A stretch of 64,000 nt of DNA from Henckelia pumila (taxonomy: Eukaryota > Streptophyta > Magnoliopsida > Lamiales > Gesneriaceae). The position numbers and the translations under genes were made by a program. The stretch covers positions 22,182,622-22,246,621 of the forward strand of contig NC_133123.1 of the NCBI RefSeq assembly GCF_033568475.1. Direction: 5' to 3'. Below the pieces are notes generated by a model. The model was not told the origin of the DNA. It saw nothing but the letters and a program-made list of their open reading frames with translations, and did no database searches. Of this stretch, positions 1 to 12,234 are shown one piece after another (within the stretch, counting starts at the first letter, position 1; each line of letters begins with the position of its first letter).

Positions 1-1865
1 TGGAAAACGCGGCTCTCAGATCAATCACGATTGATACCCGGTGCAGCGGAAGTTTAAAAATTTTATTATGGAACAATTCCATATTGTGGGTATCAACCGT
101 TCAACGATTAAATTATAAGTGTGTGTAAAATTAAATAACTATTATTAAATTTTACCTTCAATCTTGAAGCGAGATTATTGGACACCACACAGATTTCTCT
201 GCGCTTCTTGTATCTCCCTGGAACTGATGAACAAGCTTTCCTTCAATCAGGTCCACGAATGGAGGTTTAATCCCTCTGATAGATTGCACTAGAAAATCTA
301 TCAGAAGTTTTCTACGAAGAGAATAAACGAATTTGATTCGCTATTCCAGACTGCAATTCAAAATCACAGACCGGAATTTCTCACGCAGAGAAGGGAGGGG
401 GCGGCCGAATTTGAGAGAGAGGAGGCTAGGGTTTTCGAAAAAACCTGTCTCAAATTATGACCTGTTCTCTCTAATTTCTGTACTGCAATAACTTATTTAT
501 AATGCAGGCCACTAACACCTTAGGGCCCATTAGTCATAAGTTGAGGCCCGACAAGCAAAGCCCGCAAGTTCAGAAATTAATATAAAATTCATCGTGACTC
601 CGATTGATAAACCGATTTTACCAATGTGCACAGAAACCATTTCTGCACATTTTAAAGTCAAGATAAATTTTTCTGAATTCGAATTCAGTGGTTTCCAAAA
701 ATGTACATCCCTATGTCATTTTAGGAAATCCTACTCCCTTACTCTTATTTAAGAAGTCCAACTTCTTTATTCATTAAATTTAACTCTTTAAATTTAACTA
801 TCTCAACGGGGATTAAAACTCCATTACACTGTGTGACCCTCAATGGTTCAGGGATACTGCTAGCCGTGGGCTCACAACTCCTTGTGACTCGGAACAACGA
901 TTTCCGACTTGCCCAACGAATCATGGTAAAGCGCCTAGCAACATCGCCCCATGATTCCCTAGGTATCACTGATAGTGCCTACAAGAACCAGTAGATTTTG
1001 GTTCGCGTACAGTACGGTCCCTTCATCCATATATCCCGATCGAATCAACAACCATTGGTATATCGAGAGTCGCTCAAGATTCGATAACTATGCAATACAT
1101 CTTGAAGATCAAATTAGTGACATCGCATGTGCTACTAAGAAACCATTTCTTAAATCACATCAAGTACTCTGGCCAGAGATTCGTCACACTAATATCTCCT
1201 CAGATCGCATAGGATATCCACACTCGCAAGTATGTGGTGAATCCTTGACAATAATGCATCGACTCCTATATGTGTTGTAACTGTACCCAATCCCGACACC
1301 TGATGACCCCCATAGAGTCGGTAAATGAGTCAAAGCACAGTACTAGCATATAGAGTCTCCATGATGTTTCAAGTAGTAAGGACTAATGGTGTACAACCAA
1401 AACCGCGGACTTTATCCACTCGATAAGTGATAACCACTTGGAAAGTCCGGATAGGGTAGTTCGATTATTCATCCTATGAATATCCATTTGCATGCTTCGA
1501 ACATCTCCATGTTCCCTACCAATGAAACGTGGTACTCCGCATCGCAAATGCTAGTCTCAAACTCGAGCGATCCTTATCTTTATTATCGGACGGCTCAATT
1601 GACTAGGAACAGTTTAGAATATACAGTGACTATAAGATGTATTTCATGATAGACATCCCCATGTTCTACCACATCTTACATACACTATAGTATATTCAAG
1701 GTCTTTATCAAAACAACAATAGTATATCACAATATAACAATATGAAGAAAGATAAAGTCATTGCCATTAATAAAAGTGTAAATTATATTAAACAAAAGAT
1801 CGTTTGTACAAAGAGTCATCAAAGCCCATAGCCACAAGTTGGCTCACTGGGCACCCACTCTTTCA
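1..1865 (-). mobile_element. LTR of the same copia family as element D
   Basis: This stretch matches the two LTRs at 6252-8117 and 13973-15838 almost end to end. The window opens three bases inside the LTR, so the first TGT is missing, and the match stops at the terminal CA at 1865. The LTR reads on the minus strand like element D but carries more differences from the D LTRs than they have from each other, so it is a sibling rather than part of D. It is either a solo LTR or the 5' LTR of an element whose body lies left of the window. The left flank needed to test for a target duplication is not visible. Confidence 0.93.
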
Positions 1866-2177
1866 AGTTTTTTAGTGAATTTCTTCCTGCATGGAAAAAG
1901 TGGAGACGTAGAAGGATTCAGCCTTCGAACTTTCATAACTACAGCTCTACTTACATTTCTGCACTTTATCTTTATTCTCATTATCCGTGACTTAAGCTTA
2001 TCTAGTATCACTGAAGTACTTGAGCTATTTTCGTACTTATTTAAGTTGCTCAAATACTTTCAGAAGTTGAGAATATCGATAAAGTGGACTCACATTCACT
2101 CAACTCTTTGTGTTTAGTAAAAATAATCTTAAAAGAGTGCATTCACCCCCCTCTACACTCACACCCGATCCCCAACA
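1866..2177 (+). mobile_element. Probable remnant of the 5' LTR of a decayed copia element
   Basis: This segment lies between the LTR ending at 1865 and a primer binding site at 2180. It ends in ...CCCAACA, which suits an LTR 3' end directly before a primer site. No second copy exists in the window, so the assignment rests on position only. The upstream LTR may have inserted into it, which would explain the missing start. Short open frames on both strands here show no protein-family features. Confidence 0.45.
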
Positions 2178-2179
2178 AG

Positions 2180-2191
2180 TGGTATCAGAGC
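2180..2191 (+). other. Primer binding site of the decayed copia element
   Basis: The sequence TGGTATCAGAGC is the standard plant copia primer site complementary to the 3' end of initiator methionine tRNA. It sits two bases after the presumed LTR end and about 35 bases before the first gag codons, which sets the element on the + strand. Confidence 0.85.
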
Positions 2192-2227
2192 GAGTTTTTC
2201 TCAACTGCTGATACCCATACTTTAATC

Positions 2228-4842
2228 ATGACATCGTTTAATAAAATTCTTATGTTTTCCAAAGAATAATATGATGATTTGAAAACACGTATGCAGACAC
2301 ATCTATCAGCTCTGGATGATGACATGTGGTATGTCATCACATGGACCCATGAAGATCCTCAAAGCCAACATTTCTGTAGCTATCTCCAGTGGTGAGCCAC
2401 AAATGGTGGAGAAGCACAGGTCGGAGTAGACCACGGAGGACAAGAAGAAGCCAACCTCGACAATGTTGCTAAGCACATCCTCTACAAAACTTTGGACAAG
2501 AACATGCTCAAAAATATAAAGACTTACACTAATGCTAAGGAGATCTGGGAAAAGCTTACTCGGTTGTGCGAAGGAAACGATCAGACCAAGGAAAACAAGC
2601 TGACCGTCACCATCCATAAGTTCCACAATACTAGAATGAAGCCAGGGAAAGCCATGGCTGAGTGATGAGCGGTTTAGCAATATTGTTTGTGAACTTATTA
2701 CTCTTGGTAAATCTTATTCTAATCATGAAATTGCCTTGAAGGTAATGAGAGCTTTGCCCAGATAATGGGATGTCAAGACAGTAGCCATGCAAAAATCCAA
2801 AGATCTGAACAAACTTGAGCTCCATGACCTATTCGCGAGCTTAAAGCTTACGAGTTTGATCTTGGGATAAGAACAGAAGAGGAGCCTTCAACCTCTCATC
2901 CAACAAAATTACTTGCTAATACCGTTGCATGTCCATCGGTCGAGGAGACTCCTAACAAGAAGACCTCTGAGTAGATCAGCAATGAGACCATGTCCCAATT
3001 TGTCAAAAAGTTTGGTAAATTCATGAGTAAAAATCAATAAAAATTTACTAAACCTTACTACAAAAAATACCACACGGATGATGGTCCCGCTTGCTTTAAC
3101 TATGTCAAGAAAGGCCATTTTGTTGCAGATTGTACCAAACCTAGGAATGACAAGAAGAAGCAACCGGTCGAGAAAAAGAAAGGAAAAGGTGAACGAACGA
3201 CCTTTAGGAAAATAAGATAACAAAGAGTACTAGTTGCTGATGAAAGCAAGAGAAAATGGGCAGAATCAGATTCAGAATCATCCAGCTCAGCAAGTTCATC
3301 AGACGAGAGTGATGATGAGAAGGTTCAGTGCCTTATGGATAACTCCGAACCAAAATAAGAAGATGATGAGGTATTTGAATTTAGTTCTTCTAAATTTACA
3401 CGTGAGGAACTAGTCACTACACTTCACGAAAGGGGTAAAGAGTATCAAAAGCTCTTTAAATCATTCGAGGAAGTGAAGGTTGAAAAATTAAGCCTTAAGG
3501 ATAAGTCAAGTGAATCTAGTTGCTTGCAGCGAAAGAAACTTGACAGTCTAAAGGTAAAGCTCAATCTGTTAGCCACTGAGAATGATAATATGAGAAGAAT
3601 GTTCCAAGCCACTTTGAATGAAAATCAAAAGTTGCTTAAACTATCAACTCTTGGAAACAATCTTTTGTGTCCCTAAGAAAGATGCATGAGAATCAAAAGC
3701 AAGAAGGTGACAAGACCGTCTTAGGCTTTGGTTCAAATTATTGCAGTTCTACTAAGACAAATTCTCAACCGAATCTGGACAAGGGAAATCTTAATACTAT
3801 GAGACTTGTTAGGTCCAGTACAATATATGAACATGATAGGCCATAGATTGATGTAAATCAAGAAGTGCACTATGAGAACAGAACCAAGCATAAAGAACTG
3901 GGGTATGTGGATCCTCAAGACTCTAAGCAAGGAAAGACCTAGCTCAAACCAAGACCAAATGAAAACAGAAAGAGAAACAGATCTAACTTCAACCGATTGA
4001 GAAATGAGCCTAGTCAATCTAGGCATAGGGTTAACCAGGTGGCACAGAGACAGTACTTCGATTGTAGGTCTGTTCAAAAGCAATATCGACTTAACAACAA
4101 TGATCAAAGGCCTAGACAACACACTGTAAGATCTCGAGCACACACAAGCTCACATAGAACCCCTCGACCGCTTCAGTTTCTAGACACACACATGGGTAGG
4201 CCTGTTAGGGTGGGTCCCAAAAGGGCTAATCCAGTTCCGACCTGAATAGATATGGATACCAAAATCTTATTTATGTCTTTCAGGTACTCAAGATTCAACC
4301 GGTCGAGAAATCCCAATCGATCGAGAGAACTACTTGGTACTTGGACAGTGGATGCTCTAGACACATGACAAGAAACAAAGAACTACTCACTAAAATTATT
4401 CATTACAAATGACCAAAAATAATATTCGGAGACAACTCTAAAGTTAAGACCGTGGGTAAGGTTAATATTACCCATGATAATATTATTATTAATGATGTGC
4501 TTCTTGTTGATAATCTATGCTACAACTTGATCAGTATCAGTTAATTGTGTGATAATGGTTACACTGTTTAATTTCATAAGAACACATGCACCATCAAATC
4601 TAGCAAAGGAGAAATCATGTTAACCGACATAAGAGAACAAAACACTTATGGAATTAATTTGCAATGTGGAAAACCTCCCTCCTCTACCTATTTTGTTGCT
4701 CAAAATGATAAGCATTGGATGTGGCATAAGCATTTAAACCATCTCAATTTTAAGTCCATTTCAAACTTGAGCAAACATGATTTGGTTGCTGGATTGCCCA
4801 AAGGAGGATTTACAAAGAATAAAATTTGTTCTGTTGAAAAAG
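2228..4842 (+). pseudogene. Decayed copia gag-protease remnant, truncated before integrase
   Basis: Translation in several + frames gives ordered pieces of a copia polyprotein separated by stops and frameshifts. A UBN2-type gag region lies at about 2270-2840. A zinc knuckle at about 3093-3134 has its second cysteine replaced by tyrosine (CFNY). A hydrophilic stretch rich in Ser, Asp and Glu follows at 3240-3400, then a likely coiled coil at 3400-3680. The aspartic protease motif WYLDSGCSRHMT lies at about 4340, and a GAG-pre-integrase region (WHKHLNHLNF) at about 4710-4830. Similarity then stops at AT-rich DNA; integrase core, reverse transcriptase and RNase H are absent. The arrangement resembles long-gag copia lineages, but the lineage is not certain. 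It cannot be functional. Confidence 0.85.
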
Positions 4843-5302
4843 ATATAAAAAAATTAATAAGAATAAAAAAAATTTGTAGACTTTAAATTAAATTTTAAAA
4901 TAAAATGTAAAATGATCTCAAAAAATAAGGTTTTTATTAAGTTAAAATTTGATTTCTCTCATATTTGTAAATTTTTGTAGCCCTCGAGAATTTTTAAAAA
5001 CTTATTTCTATACAAAAATATATATATATAAATGTATTATTTATTTATTTATTAACATTCCAATATATTTATTGATCGTGAACTCCCACCTTCTTTTATA
5101 TTTGTTTAAGGTTCGTGTCCTCGAGTTCTCAAAATTTTAATTTTATGTATTTATCACACTCAAATACAAACTTTTAGAAAACTAATACAAGGACCACAAT
5201 TTTGAAAGAGCGAAAGTAACGACCCTCATTGAAAATCAGTAGCTCCCTCATCGCCGCACACTATACGGCACCCCCAAACATAACATCCTGGATCCGCCAC
5301 TG
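4843..5302. other. AT-rich DNA with no gene, ending in a transposon-like terminus
   Basis: No coding signal is seen. The segment begins where the decayed copia element breaks off and contains simple T/A runs and short TA repeats. Its right end, CTGGATCCGCCACTG at 5288-5302, abuts a gypsy integrase frame abruptly. That end resembles termini common on plant DNA transposons (hAT-like is one possibility). No matching left terminus or 8-bp duplication was found, so the class is open. Confidence 0.4.
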
Positions 5303-5581
5303 CAGATTGTGAAGCAATCCTCTAGGTCGTCGATGTTCCGCTTTAACTTGTTGACACACAAGGCACTTGGAAACATGCTGATACACACTTTGTTTCATTC
5401 CTTTCCGCCAAAATCGAGTTCGCAAATCCTTGTACATCTTATTACTCCCTGGATGAATACTAAACTTGGTACGATGTGCTTGAGATAGAATCTCATTTCT
5501 CAGAGTATCATTCTCAGGTACTACAATACGTCCTGACAAACACAGAGAACCATCAGCCTGATAGTAAAATCCGTACGTACT
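5303..5581 (-). pseudogene. Gypsy element A: integrase zinc-binding fragment, detached by later insertions
   Basis: The minus strand encodes the start of a Ty3/gypsy integrase. The H2C2 zinc-binding pattern is visible: two histidines around AHRTKFSIHPG and two cysteines in CLVCQQ, separated by the usual helix-rich spacer. Codons run open up to 5581. There the bases ATCAT (5582-5586) precede the left end of solo LTR B; the same ATCAT at 18286-18290 precedes the RNase H end of element A. The two pieces are therefore one pol gene split by B. On the left the frame is cut at about 5302 by unrelated DNA, so integrase core, 3' LTR and the rest of A are lost. Confidence 0.85.
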
Positions 5582-5586
5582 ATCAT

Positions 5587-6251
5587 TGAAATGAACCTAA
5601 CTCGTAAATTTTTTTTTAAAATATTACATATATGCATCTATACTTAAAATATATTTTCATAAAATTTAATGCATAATAAAAATCGATTGCATCTTAAAAG
5701 TTTAAAAACTCGAACAGGTTAAAATCCATGCAAATTACTATAATCTCAAAAGTATGCAAACTAATGAGAAATAGTAATCATGTGCGGAAAATAGCTCAAT
5801 ACATAAAATATTTCATCATAAACTAAATCAACTGAAACATGAGCTGGTAAAGGTCACGGGTGTGCTAGCTCGCCACGGATGCATAGAGGTCTTAACCACC
5901 AGTCGGGACCACAACCTCCTGAATAACATAAAACTCACCTGCACACCATTTAGATCTAGAGAGCCTAAAGGCCCAGCATGTTCTACCTTTAATAACGAGT
6001 ACTACTAAATAAAACCACATGCAAGCACATAATGTATATAAAAATAACCTAAGGATTCTAATGCATGCATGATCGTAAAATCGTATGCATAAACTGCTTC
6101 GTAATCTAAATCATAACATAATACATAACATAAGCATTGGCATTTCATAAACATAAAAATTATTTTTCTGTGGGTCATATCAGTGAAGTGTAACCTAATT
6201 CGATTGATCAATCTAAATCCATCGTACGTGGTGGCCGCCTGTGGGGTGTAC
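5587..6251 (-). mobile_element. Solo LTR B, left part (3' end in element orientation)
   Basis: This part begins TGAAATG right after the ATCAT duplication. On the minus strand it forms the 3' end of a long LTR ending ...CATTTCA. It stops at 6251 where copia D inserted; the last five bases, TGTAC, are repeated after D at 15839-15843. The right part of the same LTR is 15844-18285. Together they give about 3.1 kb with no internal coding region, which fits a solo LTR left by recombination. Confidence 0.78.
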
Positions 6252-8117
6252 TGTTGGAAAACTCGGCTCTCAGATCAATCACGATTGATACCCGGTGCAG
6301 CGGAAGTTTAAAAATTTTATCATGGAACAATTCCATGGTGTGGGTATCAACCATTCAACGATTAAATTATAAGTGTGTGTAAAATTCAAATAACAATTAA
6401 TTAAATTTTACCTTCAATCTCGAAGCGAGATTATTGGACACCAACAGAATTAATCTGCTCTTGTTGTCTCTCCCAGGAACTGATGAACTCCTTCAATCAG
6501 GTCCACGAATGGGGTTTAAATCCCTCTGATAGATTGCACTAGAAAATCTATCAAAAGTTTTTCTGCGAAGAGATTAAACGAATCTGATTCGTTATTCCTG
6601 ACTGCAATTAAAAATCACAGACCGGAAATTCTCTGACAGAGCAAGGAGGGGCGGCCGAATTGTGAGAGTGAAAGGGGCTAGGGTTTCGAAATTCTGCTCT
6701 CAAAATAATGACCTGTTGTATGTAATTTCTGTACTGCAATAACTTATTTATAATGCAGGCCACTAACACCTTAGGGCCCATTAGTCATAAGTTGAGGCCC
6801 GACAAGCAAAGCCCGCATGTTCAGAAATTAATATAAAATTCATCGTGACTCCGATTGATAAACCGATTTTACCAATGTGCACAGAAACCATTTCTGCACA
6901 TTTTAAAGTCAAGATAAATTTTCTTGAATCCGAATTCAGTGATTTCCAAAAATGTACATCCCTATGTCATTTTAGGAAATCCTACTCCCTTACTCTTATT
7001 TAAGAAGTCCAACTTCTTTATTCATTAAATTTAACTCTTTAAATTTAACTATCTCAACGGGGATTAAAAACTCCATTACACTGTGTGACCCTCAATGGTT
7101 CAGGGATACAGCTAGCCGTGGGCTCACAACTCCTTGTGACTCGGAACAACGATTTCCGACTTGCCCAACGAATCATGGTAAAGCGCCTAGCAACATCGCC
7201 CCATGATTCCCTAGGTATCACTGATAGTGCCTACAAGAACCAGTAGATTTTGGTTAGCGTACAGTACGGTCCCTTCATCCATATATCCCGATCGAATCAA
7301 CAACCATTGGTATATCGAGAGTCGCTCAAGATTCGATAACTATGCAATACATCTTGAAGATCAAATTAGTGACATCGCATGTGCTACTAAGAAACCATTT
7401 CTTAAATCACATCAAGTACTCTGGCCAGAGATTCGTCACACTAATATCTCCTCAGATCGCATAGGATATCCACACTCGCAAGTATGTGGTGAATCCTTGA
7501 CAACAATGCATCGACTCCTATATGTGTTGTAACTGTACCCAATCCCGACACCTGATGACCCCCATAGAGTCGGTAAACGAGTCAAAGCACAGTACTAGCA
7601 TATAGAGTCTCCATGATGTTTCAAGTAGTAAGGACTAATGGTGTACAACCAAAACCGCGGACTTTATCCACTCGATAAGTGATAACCACTTGGAAAGTCC
7701 GGATAGGGTAGTTCGATTATTCATCCTATGAATATCCATTTGCATGCTTCGAACATCTCCATGTTCCCTACCAATGAAACGTGGTACTCCGCATCGCAAA
7801 TGCTAGTCTCAAACTCGAGCGATCCTTATCCTTATTATCGGACGGCTCAATCGACTAGGAACAGTTTAGAACATACAGTGACTATAAGATGTATTTCATG
7901 ATAGACATCCCCATGTTCTACCACATCTTACATACACTATAGTATATTCAAGGTCTTTATCAAAACAACAATAGTATATCACAATATAACAATATGAAGT
8001 AATATAAAGTCATTGCCATTAATAAAAGTGTAAATTACATTAAACAAAAGATCGTTTGTACAAAGAGTCATCAAAGCCCATAGCCACAAGTTGGCTCACT
8101 GGGCACCCACTCTTTCA
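6252..8117 (-). mobile_element. 3' LTR of copia D
   Basis: In element orientation this LTR starts TGAAAGAGTG next to the polypurine tract and ends ...TTTTCCAACA. A TATA-like sequence (CATTATAAATAAG on the minus strand, 6743-6755) marks the U3/R boundary region. Stretches on the + strand that look open (for example 7227-7532) start without ATG and are antisense to the element; they stay open simply because the copies are so similar. Confidence 0.96.
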
Positions 8118-8131
8118 ATCTCCCACTTGCC
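8118..8131 (-). other. Polypurine tract of copia D
   Basis: On the minus strand the 14 bases read GGCAAGTGGGAGAT. They lie exactly between the gag-pol stop codon (8132-8134) and the first base of the 3' LTR, where the plus-strand DNA primer is expected. Confidence 0.88.
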
Positions 8132-11100
8132 CTATAGCCAACTAGTCATACTACGTAGACCCATTGCTTCGCGATGTTTGTCAAACAATGGTCCTGGCAA
8201 GGGCTTAGTAAGCGGATCAGCGATATTGTCTGCAGAGGCCACTCGTTCGACAGTGATGTCTCCTCTTTCCACAATCTCCCGGATGATGTGGTATTTCCTC
8301 AGTACGTGTTTGGATCTTTGATGAGACCTTGGTTCCTTTGCTTGAGCAACGGCACCCGTGTTGTCACAGTATACCGGGACTGGACCAACAAATTCAGGAA
8401 TGACGCCCAACTCTTGGACGAACTTCCTCATCCAAACGGCCTCTTTAGCAGCAGCTGATGCTGCAATGTATTCAGCCTCAGTGGTGGAATCCGCTGTGGT
8501 GTCCTGCTTGGAACTCTTCCAAGAGACAGCACCGCCATTGAGCATGAACACAAATCCAGAGGTTGACTTCGAGTCATCCACGTCACTTTGGAAGCTAGAG
8601 TCGGTATAGCCTTCCAATTTCAGATCTCGTCCTCCATATACCATGAACATATTCTTAGTCCTTCGTAAGTACTTAAGAATGTCCTTCACGGCTTTCCAAT
8701 GCATTTGACCGGGATTAGCTTGATATCTGCTCGTGACACTCAGAGCAAATGCTACATCCGGTCTGGTAGATATCATCCCATACATGATACTACCTATAGC
8801 TGACGCATATGGTACATGTGTCATATTCTCTATCTCTTCTTCAGTCTTGGGACACATAGACTTGGATAGAGAAACTCCATGACACATGGGTAGATGTCCT
8901 CTCTTGGACCCATCCATTGAAAACCGTTTCAATATGGTGTCGATGTAGGTTGATTGAGTGAGTCCTATCATTCTCTTAGATCTATCTCTATAGATCTGTA
9001 TCCCAAGAATGTAGGATGCCTCACCCAAATCCTTCATCGAGAATCTACCTGATAACCATATCTTTGTTGACTGCAACATCCCTACATCATTCCCAATGAG
9101 TAGGATGTCATCAACATAAAGTACTAAGAATGTCACAACATCCTTAACTACTTTCTTGTACACGCACGGTTCCTCCGGGTTCTTGATGAAACCAAAATCT
9201 TTTATTGTTTCATCAAATTTCTGGTTCCAACTTCTTGATGCTTGTTTTAGACCATAAATTGATCTCTGAAGCTTGCATACCTTATGCTCGCTTCCCATGG
9301 ATGTGAACCCCTCTGGCTGCTTCATATAGATTTCTTCCTTAATGTCTCCATTAAGAAAAGCAGTCTTCACATCCATTTGCCATATCTCATAGTCATACCA
9401 TGCAGCTATGGCAATAAGGATTCTTATGGACTTGAACATTGCAACTGGTGAAAAGGTTTCATCATAGTCAACTCCTTGTCTTTGAGTGTAACCTTTCGCC
9501 ACCAATCGCGCCTTGTAGGTCAATACCTTACCATCAGGCCCAAGCTTTCTCTTGTAGATCCATTTACACCCTATTGGAACAATTCCATCAGGAGGATCTA
9601 CTAAAGACCAAACTTGGTTTGTATGCATTGAATCCAATTCAGACTGCATAGCTTCAAGCCATAAATTTGAATCCGCATCAGAAATTGCTTCCTTGAAGTT
9701 TCTTGGATCACATCCAATGTCGGGTTCATCTTGATCCCCTTCAAGAAGAAGACCATATCGAACAGGAGGTCTAGAAGTCCTCTCGGATCTTCTAGGTTCA
9801 GGCGTGTCCAGTAATGGTTCCTGAGGCGTAGGATCGTTATTTTGTATTTCGGGTTCTTCTCGAATTTCTTCGAGTTCCATCATCTCGCCTTTCTTATCCA
9901 ATAAGAACTCCTTCTCCAAGAAGGTGGCATTCCTAGAAACAAACACCTTTGTTTCAGCAGGATAATAGAAATAATATCCGATTGAATTCTTCGGATACCC
10001 TACAAAATAACATAAGCTGGATCGACTATCCAACTTATCTCCCACTGTCCGCTTCACGTAAGCAGGACATCCCCAAATCCTCAAGTACGAATACTTAGGA
10101 GCTTTGCCATTCCATAACTCGTATGGTGTTTTGTCCACTGCTTTAGTGTGGACGTTGTTCAACAACAATACCGCCGTTTCAAGCGCATAGCCCCAAAACG
10201 AAGGTGGAAGCTCAGTGAAGCTCATCATGGATCGAACCATGTCCAACAAAGTTCGATTACGACGCTCCGATACACCATTCAGCTGTGGTGTCATAGGAGG
10301 AGTCCACTGAGAGAGAATCCCATTCTCTTTTAGATAGTCCAAAAACTCGGTACTTAAGTATTCTCCACCTCGATCCGATCGAAGTTCTTTAATACTTTTA
10401 CCTAGCTTGTTTTCTACTTCAGCCTTGAATTCTTTGAACTTTTCAAATGCTTCAGACTTATATTTCATTAAATATAAATACCCATACCTTGAATAATCGT
10501 CAGTAAAGGTAATGAAGTAGATGTGGCCATATTGAGTCCCAACTCTAAATGGTCCACAAACATCTGTATGGATCAAATCCAACAGATTTTGACTACGCTC
10601 AGGCTTTCCCTTAAAAGGAGATTTAGTCATTTTCCCTTTTAGACAGGATTCACAAGTAGGTAGAGAGTTAATATCAGACATATCAAACATGCCCTCTCCC
10701 ACTAGCTTGTTCATACTCCTTGAGGAAATATGACCTAGTCTAGCGTGCCAAAGGTTTGCCGAGTTTTGACTATCGATTTTCCTTTTGTTTGTTGTCGCCG
10801 GTTTATCAATATAATTTATTGGAACGTCTTTTAGTTTTAAGTTGTATAGATCGTTTTCAAGTTGTCCATTTCCAATCAAACATTCATTCTTGTAAATATT
10901 GCAAATCCCATTCACAAAATTGCAAGAATAACCATCTCTATCTAGCATAGAAACAGAAATAATGTTTTTAATTAAATCCGGAACAAATAAAACATCTCTT
11001 AAAAATAACTTAAAACCGTTCTGCAAAATTAAACAAACATCTCCAATGGCTGTAGCTTCAACTCTGGAACCATTCCCGAGCCTCAGCTGGGTCTTACCCA

Positions 11101-12046
11101 TTCTAAGCCTGCGACTTCTTGTCATCACCTGCAAATCATTGCAAATGTGAGATCCACATCCGGTATCCAATACCCAAGAAGTAGTATTAAGTGAAATGTT
11201 TATTTCAATATAGAACATATTCTTTGCAGTTCCCAACTGCTCTAGATATTCCTTGCAGTTGCGCTTCCAATGACCGGGCTTCTTGCAGTAATGGCAAACA
11301 TCCTTGGATTTTCCATTGTTTGAAGCCTTTGTCTTGTGCTTCTTCTCGGGCTCGACTTTCTTGGGTGGGGCAGAACGTTTCTTGCCCTTCATACTTGGCC
11401 CCTTCTTAGCAGAAGATGAGGAGCCCACCAAGAAAGCTGGCTTATCCTTCTTAAGTGTGGATTCATATGTCACAAGCATATTGACCATCTCTTCAAGGGT
11501 GGCCTCTATCTTGTTCATATTAAAATTTACCACAAATCCGTCAAACGAAGAAGGAAGAGACAGAAGCAGTAAATCCACGTTGAGTTCATGCTCCAACACC
11601 AAATCAAGGGTCGCTAACTTTTGTATGAGCCAAATCACTCGTACCCCATGATCACGGACCGAAGTCCCTTCACGCATGCGACACGTCATTAGCTCCTTAA
11701 CAGTAGCGAACCTTTCAGCCCTCGATTGAGCCCCAAAAAGTTCCTTGAGTTGAGCGTGAATGTCAGCAGCATTCACGGTGTCCTCAAATCGCCTCTGGAG
11801 TTCATCAGACATCGAGGCTTGCATATAGCATTTGGTCTTGATGTCATGGTCCCACCATGCATCAAGTTTGGCCAATTCCTCCGGACTTACGTCAGCTGGT
11901 GCTTCCTTCGGAGGTGATTTCTCTAACACGTAGAGCATCTTCTCCGAAGTCAAGACAATCTTCAACTTCCGGAACCATTCCGTATAGTTTGCGCCAGTTA
12001 ACTTGTTTTGTTCGAGGATCGAGAATAATGGATTACGCGAATTCAT
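8132..12046 (-). CDS. Copia gag-pol polyprotein (gag, protease, integrase, RT, RNase H), intact
   Basis: A single ATG-started frame of 1304 codons has no stop or frameshift. The domains are in copia order. A UBN2-type gag covers about residues 20-200. A CCHC zinc knuckle lies at 251-264 (CHYCKKPGHWKRNC), after a Lys-rich nucleic-acid-binding stretch. The aspartic protease DTG is at 294-296. The integrase zinc finger has H434, H439, C465 and C468, and the catalytic core has D495, D558 and E594. Reverse transcriptase spans about 805-1050 with YVDD at 977-980. RNase H covers about 1140-1280, beginning at YTDSS. The polyprotein makes virus-like particles, reverse transcribes the RNA and integrates the cDNA. 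The stop abuts the polypurine tract, so there is no 3' untranslated spacer. All catalytic residues I can see are present. The copia lineage was not settled. Confidence 0.97.
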   Translation of the reverse strand: MNSRNPLFSILEQNKLTGANYTEWFRKLKIVLTSEKMLYVLEKSPPKEAPADVSPEELAKLDAWWDHDIKTKCYMQASMSDELQRRFEDTVNAADIHAQLKELFGAQSRAERFATVKELMTCRMREGTSVRDHGVRVIWLIQKLATLDLVLEHELNVDLLLLSLPSSFDGFVVNFNMNKIEATLEEMVNMLVTYESTLKKDKPAFLVGSSSSAKKGPSMKGKKRSAPPKKVEPEKKHKTKASNNGKSKDVCHYCKKPGHWKRNCKEYLEQLGTAKNMFYIEINISLNTTSWVLDTGCGSHICNDLQVMTRSRRLRMGKTQLRLGNGSRVEATAIGDVCLILQNGFKLFLRDVLFVPDLIKNIISVSMLDRDGYSCNFVNGICNIYKNECLIGNGQLENDLYNLKLKDVPINYIDKPATTNKRKIDSQNSANLWHARLGHISSRSMNKLVGEGMFDMSDINSLPTCESCLKGKMTKSPFKGKPERSQNLLDLIHTDVCGPFRVGTQYGHIYFITFTDDYSRYGYLYLMKYKSEAFEKFKEFKAEVENKLGKSIKELRSDRGGEYLSTEFLDYLKENGILSQWTPPMTPQLNGVSERRNRTLLDMVRSMMSFTELPPSFWGYALETAVLLLNNVHTKAVDKTPYELWNGKAPKYSYLRIWGCPAYVKRTVGDKLDSRSSLCYFVGYPKNSIGYYFYYPAETKVFVSRNATFLEKEFLLDKKGEMMELEEIREEPEIQNNDPTPQEPLLDTPEPRRSERTSRPPVRYGLLLEGDQDEPDIGCDPRNFKEAISDADSNLWLEAMQSELDSMHTNQVWSLVDPPDGIVPIGCKWIYKRKLGPDGKVLTYKARLVAKGYTQRQGVDYDETFSPVAMFKSIRILIAIAAWYDYEIWQMDVKTAFLNGDIKEEIYMKQPEGFTSMGSEHKVCKLQRSIYGLKQASRSWNQKFDETIKDFGFIKNPEEPCVYKKVVKDVVTFLVLYVDDILLIGNDVGMLQSTKIWLSGRFSMKDLGEASYILGIQIYRDRSKRMIGLTQSTYIDTILKRFSMDGSKRGHLPMCHGVSLSKSMCPKTEEEIENMTHVPYASAIGSIMYGMISTRPDVAFALSVTSRYQANPGQMHWKAVKDILKYLRRTKNMFMVYGGRDLKLEGYTDSSFQSDVDDSKSTSGFVFMLNGGAVSWKSSKQDTTADSTTEAEYIAASAAAKEAVWMRKFVQELGVIPEFVGPVPVYCDNTGAVAQAKEPRSHQRSKHVLRKYHIIREIVERGDITVERVASADNIADPLTKPLPGPLFDKHREAMGLRSMTSWL

Positions 12047-12234
12047 TGTATGAAATACTGAAAAGAAAAACAGACATATATCAATGATTGTTTAACAATT
12101 TACTAAGACATAAAATAGGCAAAATTTAATTTTATGAATCTCACTCCCACTATTTTAACGATTTCACCACCCTCTAGTGAAAACGGGAAACTTTTTCCTT
12201 AGTGAGAACATGGAGTCCAATTGACAAACTTATG

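Noticed and set aside
975..1280. A 101-codon + strand frame present in all three copia LTRs (also 7227-7532 and 14948-15253)
   Set aside because: It starts with GTG, is antisense to the element and has no protein features. Near-identical LTR copies share open frames by descent alone.
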